64,000 nt of DNA from Nitrospinia bacterium. GTDB lineage: Bacteria > Nitrospinota > Nitrospinia > Nitrospinales > JAJDAT01. The translations under genes and the position numbers were made by a program. Every line of letters starts with the position of its first letter. Positions within the stretch are counted from its first letter, which is position 1. The stretch covers positions 310,001 through 374,000 of the forward strand of contig JAJDAT010000049.1 of the NCBI GenBank assembly GCA_029261715.1. Direction: 5' to 3'. The notes under the pieces were generated by a model. The model had not been told where the DNA came from. It ran no database searches and was given only the letters and a program-made list of their open reading frames with translations. This document shows positions 7,335 through 16,681 of the stretch, in pieces.

Positions 7335-8111
7335 TTAATTGACTTGGTCTTGGATATAGGAGATCCATTTTTCAGTGCGAGAACTTTTAGGTTTTAATTT
7401 TTTATAAAGTTTAAATTGTTTAATTGCAGCTCCATAATCAGCATTGAATGTGTGTGACACTCCTAAATTAAAATTTAAATTAGGATGATTAGGATTTAGC
7501 GCCAAACCTCTTTGATACATTGAAATGGCTTCAAGAGTTCTTTTCTTATTTTGGTAAGCCAAGCCTAGTTGATTGAAATAGTCTTGATTATCTATTAAAG
7601 GTTTATCTTTATATGCTTCTAAAAGGATAATAACTGCATCAGGGTTTTTGTAAGGATTAAGCTTTTTAGCTTGTTTGGCTAGTTCTCCAAACTTTAAGTC
7701 TTTATCTGCAATTGTTCCTCCTACGCCTAAAGCCCAAGTTGGCGCTTGAAAGGAACTTCCTGGAGAGATTTCTTCAAATAAACCTTTTCCAGAAAAATCC
7801 ATTACGGCAAGATCGAGAGGTTCTTTATTATCAAAATCTGCAGTTACGGCGTATGCTTTTCCATTTATGGTATAAACCCCAACCGATACTTTTTCTACCT
7901 GATATATTTTAAACCGGGTTTCTTTACCTGGGACTTTTGCTGAACGTTCTTCCAAAGTGGAGAAAATATTACGTTTTCCTTTCCAATCAGGTATTCCCCA
8001 ATCATTTAAAGTTTTTGGAAATGCAGAAGTGTTTTGAGGAGTAATTAAACTAATTGAAAATGTAAAGTAAGTAATTATTAGTATGCGGAATAAAGAACTT
8101 TTATTTTTCAT
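7335..8111 (-). CDS. Secreted TPR-repeat protein
   Basis: A 258-residue protein with a signal peptide (hydrophobic residues 6-24, likely cleavage after NTSA near 30). Residues about 40-150 form an unassigned domain that reads like a compact beta-rich fold. The C-terminal third has at least two tetratricopeptide repeats (FNQLGLAYQNKK and FNLGVSHTFNADY, each followed by the usual A-x-x-x-(Y/F) and P pattern). It probably works in the periplasm as a scaffold. It stands alone and shares a divergent upstream region with the plus-strand gene at 8490. No partner is obvious. Confidence 0.8.
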   Translation of the reverse strand: MKNKSSLFRILIITYFTFSISLITPQNTSAFPKTLNDWGIPDWKGKRNIFSTLEERSAKVPGKETRFKIYQVEKVSVGVYTINGKAYAVTADFDNKEPLDLAVMDFSGKGLFEEISPGSSFQAPTWALGVGGTIADKDLKFGELAKQAKKLNPYKNPDAVIILLEAYKDKPLIDNQDYFNQLGLAYQNKKRTLEAISMYQRGLALNPNHPNLNFNLGVSHTFNADYGAAIKQFKLYKKLKPKSSRTEKWISYIQDQVN

Positions 8112-8489
8112 GCAAAAAACTCACAGGTTAGAACTTTGAATGGATAATATTATATATCTTTTAAGTGTTTGCCTACTAGGCAAATTTTTCAAAAGCGGTT
8201 GTTTTTTCATTAATAGACCGCATATTTTTATTCAAGAGATCTTTGTAAGTGGTTGAAAATATTTGTCTTTTTTGTTTTTTTTGAAAAGGTGTGGTATTTG
8301 CATTTGAAATGAATGAAGATTCGGACAGGCACACCTCCTTACCCCGGATGAGTTCAGTAAACCAGGGATTGAATATCATCCGGGAGTGCCTACCTTTTTT
8401 TTGCGCTATTTTGTTTCCTACATTTCTGTTATAACTCCCTACCGCGCTTTTATTGTTTTTTCATTGTTTTTTACAATTATGGTGTTTTG
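8112..8489. other. Divergent intergenic region with a structured element
   Basis: About 378 bases between two divergently transcribed genes. A minus-strand frame at 8176-8379 starts inside a hairpin and has no ribosome site or recognisable content, so I do not call it a gene. The notable item is the nested inverted-repeat element at 8327-8402. The rest is A/T-rich and should contain promoters for both genes; none is clear enough to mark. Confidence 0.5.
8327..8402 (+). ncRNA. Candidate structured RNA ending in a U tract
   Basis: Two nested perfect inverted repeats form a two-part stem: AGGCAC/GTGCCT (8327-8332 with 8386-8391) outside, and CCCGGATGA/TCATCCGGG (8343-8351 with 8376-8384) inside, with a 24-base apical loop. 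An eight-T run follows at 8395-8402. On the plus strand this is the shape of a small RNA with its own terminator. No plus-strand gene lies just upstream for it to terminate. I do not recognise it as SRP RNA, 6S or a known riboswitch. On the minus strand it would be a leader hairpin for the TPR gene. Confidence 0.4.
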
Positions 8490-9335
8490 ATGGCTCGTCC
8501 TCAACCTGGTTCAATTTTTCCTCCACAAAGTGATACTGTTTCTTTGGTTTATCATGTCGAAGATCTTGGCGTAAACGCTATGAGCGTTTCAAAAATTGCG
8601 GCTATGGTTGCTGGCTTGGCTGAAGAAAAAGAGAAGTTTAGCCGTGATGCAAAGATAAATTATATGATTGGTTTTGGCGCTAGGTTTTGGAGCTTGGTTT
8701 TTCATTTGAATTTACCAAAAGCATTTGAAAGTTTTCGTCCTACCATTTTGAAACAAGTCGATCCAGCCGAAATTGGCGGTGATTTTTTTATTTTTTTAAG
8801 TTCACAAAACTCAGAATGGAATTCAAGATTACTTTCTGAAATCGAAGTAAATTTAAGCGATTTGACCGAAACGGTTGATCATTTTGATGGAGTTTCTGTT
8901 TTTTTAACCGATTTAAATGATAATGAAAAAACTTTAATAAGCTCTGAAGACCCTGAGTTTTCGGGAGGATCTTTTACTTTGAGATTGAGTTTTTTATGGA
9001 ACGAAAATGATGAATCGGAAATCAATTTAGCGAAAAAGTTCAGGAATTTTATTGAATCTGAAAATTTTAAAAAAATAGTTGAACCATTTTCAGTCCGTTC
9101 TTTACTTTTCCAAAGTAAGAGTCGGTTATTATTAATGCTTTTAGCTAAAGCTCCTGAGCAACTTGAAAGTGTATTGCAAGAGATCCATCAAATTGAATCG
9201 AGTTTTTTCTTGTTTCTGGAATTTGGTTCTTATGCTTTTGTGCCCTCAATCGATGTCTTAACAGGATTAAGAATGGGAGGGTTGCGAATGGGGAAGCTAT
9301 CTCCTACAGCCAAATTTAAGTTAAGGCCAATTTAA
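8490..9335 (+). CDS. DyP-type peroxidase-fold protein, active site apparently lost
   Basis: A 281-residue soluble protein with the two-lobe pattern of dye-decolorizing peroxidases of the YfeX kind. The N-terminus has RPQPGSIFPP, then IGFGARFWSL and GGDFFIFL. The second half has GGSFTLRLSFL, SLLF and a YAFVPSIDVL ending that matches the family's C-terminal strand. Two key features are missing: the GxxDG motif carrying the distal Asp (the region reads VSVFLTDLND) and any histidine at the proximal heme-ligand position. It is thus probably a non-enzymatic or heme-free relative. TTG 8487 directly precedes ATG 8490, which I take as the start. It is convergent with oadG, 10 bases away. Confidence 0.6.
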   Translation: MARPQPGSIFPPQSDTVSLVYHVEDLGVNAMSVSKIAAMVAGLAEEKEKFSRDAKINYMIGFGARFWSLVFHLNLPKAFESFRPTILKQVDPAEIGGDFFIFLSSQNSEWNSRLLSEIEVNLSDLTETVDHFDGVSVFLTDLNDNEKTLISSEDPEFSGGSFTLRLSFLWNENDESEINLAKKFRNFIESENFKKIVEPFSVRSLLFQSKSRLLLMLLAKAPEQLESVLQEIHQIESSFFLFLEFGSYAFVPSIDVLTGLRMGGLRMGKLSPTAKFKLRPI

Positions 9336-9345
9336 GGGGGGGAAA

Positions 9346-9600
9346 CTATAGGGATCGGATATTTGTAATCTGTATTTCATTAGGGGCTTTTTTCAAATAA
9401 TGCGCAAGAGCCGAATGAATGACAGCTATATGTTCTGATGTTTCTGCGTTATCAGAAGAAGAGGCTGGTTTTGCCGGAGGAGGGACATAAGGCATCCACT
9501 TTACTAGAGCCTTAATTACGAAAATTAAGGTTGAAAGTGTAGTAAATATTACCACCAGTGAAATGCAAGAGACAAAGACGGATGATTCTATTGGCGACAT
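9346..9600 (-). CDS. oadG: Oxaloacetate decarboxylase gamma chain (OadG family)
   Basis: An 84-residue protein with one N-terminal membrane helix (about residues 8-32), a proline-rich linker, and a short C-terminal domain, IAVIHSALAHYL, typical of the sodium-pump decarboxylase gamma subunit. The gamma chain anchors the alpha subunit to the membrane beta subunit. It is last in the minus-strand order oadA-oadB-oadG, 4 bases after oadB, which strongly supports the call. Confidence 0.88.
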   Translation of the reverse strand: MSPIESSVFVSCISLVVIFTTLSTLIFVIKALVKWMPYVPPPAKPASSSDNAETSEHIAVIHSALAHYLKKAPNEIQITNIRSL

Positions 9601-9604
9601 TTCT

Positions 9605-10798
9605 CTAAGGGATTAAAGGGTTTGCGAGTGAGACTGCCTGCAATGCCGCATGTGAAACTGGATCTGGGCTTCCAAATAGGGATAAAAATACACCTGCTGC
9701 GACCGCGCTACCAATAACTCCGGCTACATTAGGACCCATTGCATGCATTAATAAAAAGTTGTTGTGGTCTTCTTCTGCGCCAACTTTTTGAGAGACTCTT
9801 GCAGCCATTGGAACAGCCGAAACTCCAGCAGATCCAATTAAAGGGTTTACTTTTCCACCCGTAAACTTACACATGATCTTACCAAACAAAACTCCGCCAG
9901 CGGTAGCTACGCAAAAAGCTAATAAGCCTAAAACTATAATTTTAACGGTCTCAAGTTTTAGAAAAGATTCAGCTGTCATTGACCCGCCGACTGAAAGAGC
10001 AAGTAAAATAGTAACTATATTGATCAAATGAGTTTCTGAAGTTTCGTGAAGTCTTCCTGTTACTCCAGATTCTCTAAATAAATTCCCTAACATGAGCATT
10101 CCCAATAATGGTGCTACTCCAGGCAACATTAATGTACATAAAATGGTGGATGCGATAGGAAAAATTATTTTAACATTTTGTGAAATTGGCTTAAGCTGTT
10201 CCATCCGAATTTTTCTTTCTTCGGGAGTTGTCAACCATCTCATAATAGGAGGTTGAATTAATGGAACCAACGACATATATGAATAAGCGGCTACGGCTAT
10301 AGGACCTAGTAAATGTGGAGCTAGTTTACTAGCAAGAAAAATTGAAGTAGGGCCGTCAGCGCCACCAATGATACCTATTGCGCTTGCTTCTTGTAAGTTA
10401 AAACCAAGTAGGACCGCTCCAATCAAAGTCGAGTAAACTCCAATCTGAGCTGCCGCACCTAAGAGCAAGGTGCTGGGATTGGCTAGCAAAGGTCCAAAGT
10501 CGGTTAATGCCCCAACTCCTAAGAAAATTAGAGGAGGCAGAACTTCATGTTTAACGCCGTAATAAAATATATTTAGAAGGCCGCCTTCAACATCAGAAGC
10601 CATGTTACTTAAGGGGAGATTAGCTAAAAGACAGCCAAACCCAATTGGAAGTAGTAGAAGGGGTTCAAATTTTTTCCATATGGCAAGGTATAGCAATAGG
10701 CAAGCAACCGCGATCATAAGAAAATGACCCGGCGTCATTGCTACAAAACCCGTCATACCGACGATTTTTGAAAAAGATTGTGCTAAGTAACTTTCCAT
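9605..10798 (-). CDS. oadB: Sodium-translocating decarboxylase beta subunit
   Basis: A 397-residue polytopic membrane protein. It carries the family hallmarks: [17 protein letters not shown], holding the conserved Asp of the sodium path, and the C-terminal [15 protein letters not shown] block with the conserved Asn and Ser. The subunit decarboxylates carboxybiotin and couples this to sodium export (or the reverse). It lies 11 bases after oadA and 4 before oadG, so all three should be one transcript. Length is close to the usual 380-430. Confidence 0.94.
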   Translation of the reverse strand: MESYLAQSFSKIVGMTGFVAMTPGHFLMIAVACLLLYLAIWKKFEPLLLLPIGFGCLLANLPLSNMASDVEGGLLNIFYYGVKHEVLPPLIFLGVGALTDFGPLLANPSTLLLGAAAQIGVYSTLIGAVLLGFNLQEASAIGIIGGADGPTSIFLASKLAPHLLGPIAVAAYSYMSLVPLIQPPIMRWLTTPEERKIRMEQLKPISQNVKIIFPIASTILCTLMLPGVAPLLGMLMLGNLFRESGVTGRLHETSETHLINIVTILLALSVGGSMTAESFLKLETVKIIVLGLLAFCVATAGGVLFGKIMCKFTGGKVNPLIGSAGVSAVPMAARVSQKVGAEEDHNNFLLMHAMGPNVAGVIGSAVAAGVFLSLFGSPDPVSHAALQAVSLANPLIP

Positions 10799-10809
10799 TT
10801 ACTCGATAC

Positions 10810-12618
10810 CTATCCGATAGTTACCAGTGGATCTCCAGCGCTCACGTTATTACCTTCTTGGACGTGAATAGTTTGGACGGTACCAGTAAAGTTTGATTTG
10901 ATTTCTGTTTCCATTTTCATGGCTTCGATCATTAAAACAGTATCGCCCTCCGAAACCGACGACCCAACTTGAACTTTAATCGAAAGAACAGTTCCCGGTA
11001 ATTTAGCGTCAACGATATTTCCAGAACCAGTTGGAGCCGCAGGAGCTGAGGCTTGTGCAGGTTGTGGAGCTGCCGCAGGAGCCGCAGGTTGAGGAGCTGT
11101 TGTTGCGGGCGCAGAGCCTGCAGGAACAACCTCAACGGAGTAAGCTTTACCATTCACATTGATAGTATAGTTTGCTGGACCTGTAGCCACAGGGGCAGCA
11201 GGAGCAGCTGAAGCTGTCCCTGGTCCATTTGTCTTAGGTTTAGCCGCATCAGTTCTAGCTTTTTCTGTAACTGTTGGGTCGTTGCGCGTCTCAAAAAACT
11301 TTAAGGCTACCTTAGGGAACATTGCATAGGTAAGTAAGTCCTCTTCTTCCGTTACTTTACCCTCGCATTCTTTTTTAACTGAATCCCACTCTGGCTCCAA
11401 CAAATCTGCGGGCCTACAATCAATGATTTTTTCGTTTGCAGATACTTGTTCAAAAAGTTCTTGATTTAATTCGCCAGGTAGCTTTCCGTATTTTCCTAAT
11501 AGACATTCCCTGGTTTCTTTTGTAACAATTTTATATCGCTCACCAGTAAGTACATTAAGTGTCGCTTGTGATCCAACAATCTGGCTCGTCGGAGTTACCA
11601 AGGGAGGATATCCTAAATCTTTTCTGACTCTTGGAACTTCTTTCAAAACTTCTTCGATTTTATCCGTAGCGTTTTGTTCTTTTAGTTGATTTTCCATATT
11701 GGAAATCATGCCGCCAGGAATTTGCGAATCTAAGATTTTAATATCAACGCCTTTAAAATCACTTTCAAACTGTGCATAGTGTTTTCTGACATCTTTAAAA
11801 TAATCAGAAATCTCATGAAGAAGGTTTAAATCTAAACCTGTATCTCGTTCGGTTCCTTTAAGAGATGCGACAACACATTCCGTAGCAAATTGTGAAGTGC
11901 CCATTGCCATTGCGGAAATTGCAGTATCGACCATGTCAACACCCTCGTCGATAGCGCACTGTAAATTCATCCCTACCAATCCAGTAGTCGCATGGGTATG
12001 CAAATGAATTGGAAGTTTAACAGTACTTTTAATTTCTCTAATTAGCGAACGGGTAACTTGAGGAGTTAAAAGCCCGGCCATATCTTTGATACAAATAATA
12101 TCCGAGCCCATGTCTTCAAGTTGCTTAGCCATTTTAACGTAAAGGTCAACACTATGGACTGGGCTGACTGTATAGCTAATTGTTCCTTCAACAGTTTCGC
12201 CGCATTTTTTAACGGTCTCCATGGCTTTTCTAATATTACGGAAATCATTGAGAGCATCAAAAATTCTAAAAACGTTGATACCCACATCAACCGATTTTTT
12301 TACGAACCGCTCCACTACATCGTCCGCATAATGTCGGTAGCCTAATAGGTTTTGCCCCCGTAATAACATTTGGAAAGGAGTTTTTGGCATGCGTTTTTTG
12401 AGTTCTCTCGCCCGATCCCATGGACTTTCATTCAAAAAACGGACACAACTATCAAAAGTAGCTCCACCCCAATTCTCAAGTGAAAAGTAACCCACTTGAT
12501 CAAGTTTTGCCGCTATTGGGAGCATATCTTCTGTGCGCATGCGAGTAGCTAACAGTGATTGATGAGCGTCTCGAAGTATAGTATCTGTAATTTTAAGCGG
12601 CTTAGCCTCTTTTTCCAT
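10810..12618 (-). CDS. oadA: Oxaloacetate decarboxylase alpha subunit, biotin-carrying
   Basis: A 602-residue cytoplasmic protein. Residues about 8-275 form the HMGL-like carboxyltransferase barrel, starting with ITDTILRDAHQSLLATRMRT, which contains the metal-binding Asp. A PYC/OadA conserved domain follows, then an Ala/Pro-rich linker (about 470-530) and a C-terminal biotinyl domain with EAMKMETE; the biotinylated lysine is K568. It transfers the carboxyl group of oxaloacetate to biotin for the OadB pump. AAGGAT, about 9 bases upstream, supports ATG 12618. The set may instead run as a pyruvate carboxylase module in central carbon fixation. Confidence 0.94.
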   Translation of the reverse strand: MEKEAKPLKITDTILRDAHQSLLATRMRTEDMLPIAAKLDQVGYFSLENWGGATFDSCVRFLNESPWDRARELKKRMPKTPFQMLLRGQNLLGYRHYADDVVERFVKKSVDVGINVFRIFDALNDFRNIRKAMETVKKCGETVEGTISYTVSPVHSVDLYVKMAKQLEDMGSDIICIKDMAGLLTPQVTRSLIREIKSTVKLPIHLHTHATTGLVGMNLQCAIDEGVDMVDTAISAMAMGTSQFATECVVASLKGTERDTGLDLNLLHEISDYFKDVRKHYAQFESDFKGVDIKILDSQIPGGMISNMENQLKEQNATDKIEEVLKEVPRVRKDLGYPPLVTPTSQIVGSQATLNVLTGERYKIVTKETRECLLGKYGKLPGELNQELFEQVSANEKIIDCRPADLLEPEWDSVKKECEGKVTEEEDLLTYAMFPKVALKFFETRNDPTVTEKARTDAAKPKTNGPGTASAAPAAPVATGPANYTINVNGKAYSVEVVPAGSAPATTAPQPAAPAAAPQPAQASAPAAPTGSGNIVDAKLPGTVLSIKVQVGSSVSEGDTVLMIEAMKMETEIKSNFTGTVQTIHVQEGNNVSAGDPLVTIG

Positions 12619-12786
12619 CGCTTAAATCCTTTAACAAAATCGTTAGGTATTTTATAAAACGAAATTAACTTTAGTAAAGTTCTTTTAAAATAATTTTAAG
12701 CCAACCTAAAACTCAAAGCACTGTTTAATGCATGGGTCAGGCAGGGATTTGTGGATATTAGAGTATAAAAAAATGAAAATCAAATA

Positions 12787-14259
12787 TTATTTACGCCATG
12801 TAAAAGGCATAAATAAAGCCAGAACCCCATAAATTTCTAGTCTCCCAATAAACATACAAAAAATAATGGCCCACTTACCTAGATTTGGAATGTCGGCATA
12901 GTTTCCCATAGCCCCAACCTGCCCCAATCCTGGCCCTATATTAAATAAGGAAGCCACGGTTGCAGAGATGGATGTTGTTGGGTCGCAGCCCAACATAGAT
13001 AGGAAAATTGAAACCATAAAAAAGATTCCCATATAGAGTCCGGCTAGCCCAACTACATTTAATAATTGATTATTATCCACAGTTTTGGAGCCAACTTTGA
13101 CGTGAAAAACTCCTCTTGGTTGGACAATCTTTTGTAGCTCTCTAATGATGACTTTGAAAATTACTAGGATCCTTATTGATTTTAACGAACCACTAGTAGA
13201 ACCTACACATCCTCCAATCATCATCAAACCCAGCAAAAAAATTCTTAAGAAATTAGGCCAGGCGTTAAAATCGTCGGTAGCAAATCCAGTTGTAGTATTA
13301 ATGGAAACTGTTTGAAATGAAGCTCTCCTTAAAGCAGAGCCAAAACCATCTTGCGGGCTTGTTTCCCAAAGTCCAATAGTGACAAAAATAACTCCAAAAA
13401 TGATCAACCCTACATAAAAGCGTAATTCAGGATTTTTTAGAGCAGAATTAAAACTTCCATGCATTACATCATATTGAATCGCAAAGTTGATCCCGCCTAA
13501 AAACATAAAAAACATGACGACGCATTCAACATATAAACTATTAAATGCGGAAACGCTTGCGTTGTAAGGAGAAAACCCTCCTGTCGCCACTGTAGAAAAA
13601 GTGTGACAAACTGCGTCAAACCACCCAATTCCCCCAAGTCTTAAGCATAAGATTTCGATTGCCGTCAAAGCTAAATAAACTTTCCATAGAATTTTTGCTG
13701 TTTCGGCTAACCGTGGTTGCACTCTTTCAACGGCCGCCCCTCCAGGAACTTCTGCTTTGAATAAGTGAAAACTTCCTATTCCCAGGGCTGGAAAAACGGC
13801 AAGAGAAAGCATAATGATTCCCATGCCTCCTAGCCATTGAGTAAGGTTACGCCAAAATAAAACTCCTTTGGGTAGAGGGTCTATATCTCTTAATATTGTG
13901 GCTCCAGTAGTCGTAAAGCCACTCATGCTCTCAAAAAATGCGTCGATGAATTGTGGGCAAACGCCGGTCAAATAGTAAGGGATCGCCCCAATTAAGGAAA
14001 TGCATACCCAGGAGAACGAGACGATAGCAAAGCCTTCTCGGTCTCTTAAATTGTCTATGCCAGAGGGGAGCAATTTCCACATGGAGATTCCAAGCGAAAA
14101 AGTCAGGATAAATGTCCACAAAAAAGCTTGCACTGAGGACATATTTCCATTGATAGCGTTTTCGCCAAAGCTTATGGAAACTGCTAAGGGGATTAGAAAA
14201 ATCCCCGACAGCAAGATCAGTAAAATTCCTACAACGTTAAATACGGCTTTTAGGTTCAT
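12787..14259 (-). CDS. trkH: TrkH family potassium uptake protein
   Basis: A 490-residue polytopic membrane protein of the TrkH/KtrB superfamily, with four pore-loop filters. The GFTTTGAT and TVSINTTTGFATDDF blocks are two of these and the SGSLKSIRILV block follows the third. It forms the potassium-translocating pore and is gated by the TrkA ring. It begins 5 bases after trkA ends, so the pair is an operon. Length fits the family (about 480). Confidence 0.93.
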   Translation of the reverse strand: MNLKAVFNVVGILLILLSGIFLIPLAVSISFGENAINGNMSSVQAFLWTFILTFSLGISMWKLLPSGIDNLRDREGFAIVSFSWVCISLIGAIPYYLTGVCPQFIDAFFESMSGFTTTGATILRDIDPLPKGVLFWRNLTQWLGGMGIIMLSLAVFPALGIGSFHLFKAEVPGGAAVERVQPRLAETAKILWKVYLALTAIEILCLRLGGIGWFDAVCHTFSTVATGGFSPYNASVSAFNSLYVECVVMFFMFLGGINFAIQYDVMHGSFNSALKNPELRFYVGLIIFGVIFVTIGLWETSPQDGFGSALRRASFQTVSINTTTGFATDDFNAWPNFLRIFLLGLMMIGGCVGSTSGSLKSIRILVIFKVIIRELQKIVQPRGVFHVKVGSKTVDNNQLLNVVGLAGLYMGIFFMVSIFLSMLGCDPTTSISATVASLFNIGPGLGQVGAMGNYADIPNLGKWAIIFCMFIGRLEIYGVLALFMPFTWRK

Positions 14260-14264
14260 TAGTC

Positions 14265-15623
14265 CTAAAAAAACCTTCTTTTTCCAAAGAGTTTTTCTAT
14301 TTTATCAATCGATTTTGGAAGAGCTACTACGATAACTGAGTCGCCCGATTGAATAGAACATTCTTGATCGGGAACGATCATTTCTCCATTACGTAGAATG
14401 GCTCCAATTATTGCATCTTCAGGAAATTTTATTTTCTCAATTTTTTTATCGATTATGGAAGATTTAGGATTTGCTACAATTTCTAAAACCTCCGCCTCGT
14501 TTTCAATGAGTTTGTAAACGGAACGAACTTGTCCTTTTCTTAGATGCTTTAGGATAGCTCCAACGGTTATTAGTCGAGGATTGATAGCAATGTCCATTCC
14601 GATGGAATCTAAAATAGGGACATAATCGGGATCATTGGTAATCACCAATACTCGTTTGGCTCCCTGCTTTTTAGCTAATAGCGCGGATAAAATATTATGT
14701 TCGTCGTCATCAGTAAGGGCCATAAAAAAATCGGCGTCTTGAACATTTATCTCATTGAATAAATCCGGATCTGTTCCACTCCCATGAAGAACCACTGTTT
14801 TAGAAAGTTCATCAACCGCTAAGTCAGCTTTTTCAAGTGAAGGTTCGATTATTGAGATGTCGTTAAAGTCTTTTTCCAATTTTTGGGCAAGATTGATAGA
14901 TACCGAATTAGCCCCAACGATTACAATCTTATGTGTTGCTTCTATTTTTTTATTCAACATAGGAAGAATAAGAGGCATGAACTCTTTTTGCACAAGCATA
15001 TAAATCTTATCGCCGACATGAATCTCATCTGATTCTTTGGGGATGATTAGGTTGCCGTCCCGCACAATGGCGACAATCAAGAAGGAATTAAATTCATTGA
15101 CCGCTTTTAACGCTTCAATTTTTTTATTAGCTAGAGGGGCGTCCTCGTGGATTTCGAATCCCCTTAATAAAATTTCGCCGTCAGCGAATTCAGCAACATT
15201 GACAGCGCCGGGGGTCGCTAATATTTTTTGAATAAAATCGACAATAATTTGACCGGGAGTTATGGCTTGGTCGATGAATAACTGCTCAGAAGGGAAGACG
15301 GAGTTTTCTGAAGTAAACTCCATTGTTTGAAAGCGGGCAAATCGTTTTTTAACAGAAAATTTGTCGGCCAGCATACAGACGAAAAGATTGATTTCGTCTT
15401 TATTGGTGACGGCAATCACCATTTCCGCTTGTTTTATTCCAGCACGCAAAAGAACGCTAGGAAAACAAGCGTTTCCTTGTACGCTTAGAACATCAAGCTT
15501 TTCGCCAATCTGCTTTATTTTTTTATGATCAGCGTCGACTATAGAAATGTCGTGACCTTCCTGAGATAGTTCTTCAGCAAGGTTAAAACCGACTACCCCC
15601 GCTCCAACTATGACAATATTCAT
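14265..15623 (-). CDS. trkA: Trk system potassium uptake regulator TrkA
   Basis: A 452-residue cytoplasmic protein with two RCK units, each an NAD-binding Rossmann domain plus a TrkA-C domain. The first starts MNIVIVGAGVVGFNLAEELS (GxGxxG); the second starts near residue 230 with HKIVIVGANSVSINLA. Each TrkA-C shows the IxDxxI and VGDxIxxL type of pattern. It gates TrkH in response to nucleotide. It is first in the two-gene trkA-trkH unit. Confidence 0.94.
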   Translation of the reverse strand: MNIVIVGAGVVGFNLAEELSQEGHDISIVDADHKKIKQIGEKLDVLSVQGNACFPSVLLRAGIKQAEMVIAVTNKDEINLFVCMLADKFSVKKRFARFQTMEFTSENSVFPSEQLFIDQAITPGQIIVDFIQKILATPGAVNVAEFADGEILLRGFEIHEDAPLANKKIEALKAVNEFNSFLIVAIVRDGNLIIPKESDEIHVGDKIYMLVQKEFMPLILPMLNKKIEATHKIVIVGANSVSINLAQKLEKDFNDISIIEPSLEKADLAVDELSKTVVLHGSGTDPDLFNEINVQDADFFMALTDDDEHNILSALLAKKQGAKRVLVITNDPDYVPILDSIGMDIAINPRLITVGAILKHLRKGQVRSVYKLIENEAEVLEIVANPKSSIIDKKIEKIKFPEDAIIGAILRNGEMIVPDQECSIQSGDSVIVVALPKSIDKIEKLFGKRRFF

Positions 15624-15782
15624 AACCTTTGCCTGAAATCAAAACCTAGGTCAATAAGTTGAAACGGGTACATTGAATGTGGCTTGGAGGCCATTATTAT
15701 TAAATGGGAGTTTCGAAAATCTGTGCGGTTGCAATTTCAGGCGGTTTATTTAAAAAAATGACCACCTTAACGTTGAAAAGTC

Positions 15783-16634
15783 TTATCGGTTTGGATTCAA
15801 AAACTCTAAAAACTCCGAATTTTCAGAGAGCATAATCGTGGTATCTGTATTAAGTGAGTTTTTATAAGCTTGCATGGATCGAATGAATTCATAAAACTTA
15901 GGATCTTGTGAAAAAGCTTCTGCATAAATTTTGGCGGCATTACCATCGCCTTCGCCCTTAAGAGTTTTTTCCTGTTTGTAGGCTTTGGAGATAAGAATAA
16001 CCTTTTCCTTGTCCGTCTGTGCCCGGATTTTTGTAGCTTCTTCATTTCCTTCAGATCGGTATTCTTTAGCGATTCTTTCTCTTTCGGTTCTCATCCGGTC
16101 AAAAATTGAGTTCGCAATTTCAGGAGGTAAATCGGCTCTCTTAGTTCTAACGTCTACAACTTCTATCCCATATTCGCTTGCTTTTTCACTAGCTTTTTGA
16201 GTAACAACAGCCATAATCTCTTCGCGTGTTTTTAAGATAATGTCAATTAAGTCGTGTGTGCCCATTTCTACGCGTAATTCAGAATAGATAATATCGTCTA
16301 AACGTGACCGAGCGCCTCTTTGATCTCGGACAGTTTGGAGAAATTTTAAAGGATCACTAACTCTCCACATGGAATAACTATCAATCAACAAGTTCTTTTT
16401 ATCTCTAGTTATTAACTCGGCTGGAGCTGAGTCGTTAGACAATAAGATGCTTGGGAAGTATTTTACTTGTTGGATAAACGGGATTTTAAAGTGTAAACCT
16501 GGCTCCGTTATCGTTTTAACAGGACGTCCCATTTGGAGCAATATAGCGGTTTTTGTCATATGGACAGAAAAAACCGAATAATAAATTATTAGAATCAATG
16601 CTCCTAAGCCGGTCAATATTCCTTTTTGTGCCAT
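15783..16634 (-). CDS. hflC: HflC, SPFH-domain modulator of FtsH
   Basis: A 283-residue protein with an N-terminal membrane anchor (about residues 5-25) and a band-7/SPFH domain facing the periplasm (GLHFKIPFIQQVKYFPS onward), followed by a long charged helix (residues about 185-245). The C-terminus has the DPKFYEFIRSMQAY block typical of HflC. With HflK it encircles the FtsH protease and limits its attack on membrane proteins. It lies 47 bases after hflK. Confidence 0.94.
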   Translation of the reverse strand: MAQKGILTGLGALILIIYYSVFSVHMTKTAILLQMGRPVKTITEPGLHFKIPFIQQVKYFPSILLSNDSAPAELITRDKKNLLIDSYSMWRVSDPLKFLQTVRDQRGARSRLDDIIYSELRVEMGTHDLIDIILKTREEIMAVVTQKASEKASEYGIEVVDVRTKRADLPPEIANSIFDRMRTERERIAKEYRSEGNEEATKIRAQTDKEKVILISKAYKQEKTLKGEGDGNAAKIYAEAFSQDPKFYEFIRSMQAYKNSLNTDTTIMLSENSEFLEFLNPNR

Positions 16635-16681
16635 ATTTTTAATCCAATTTTTTTAATAAAGTGATCATAAACTTTGTCTAT

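Noticed and set aside
8176-8379. A 67-codon minus-strand gene upstream of the TPR gene
   Set aside because: Its start lies within the hairpin element, there is no ribosome site, and the translation has no recognisable pattern.
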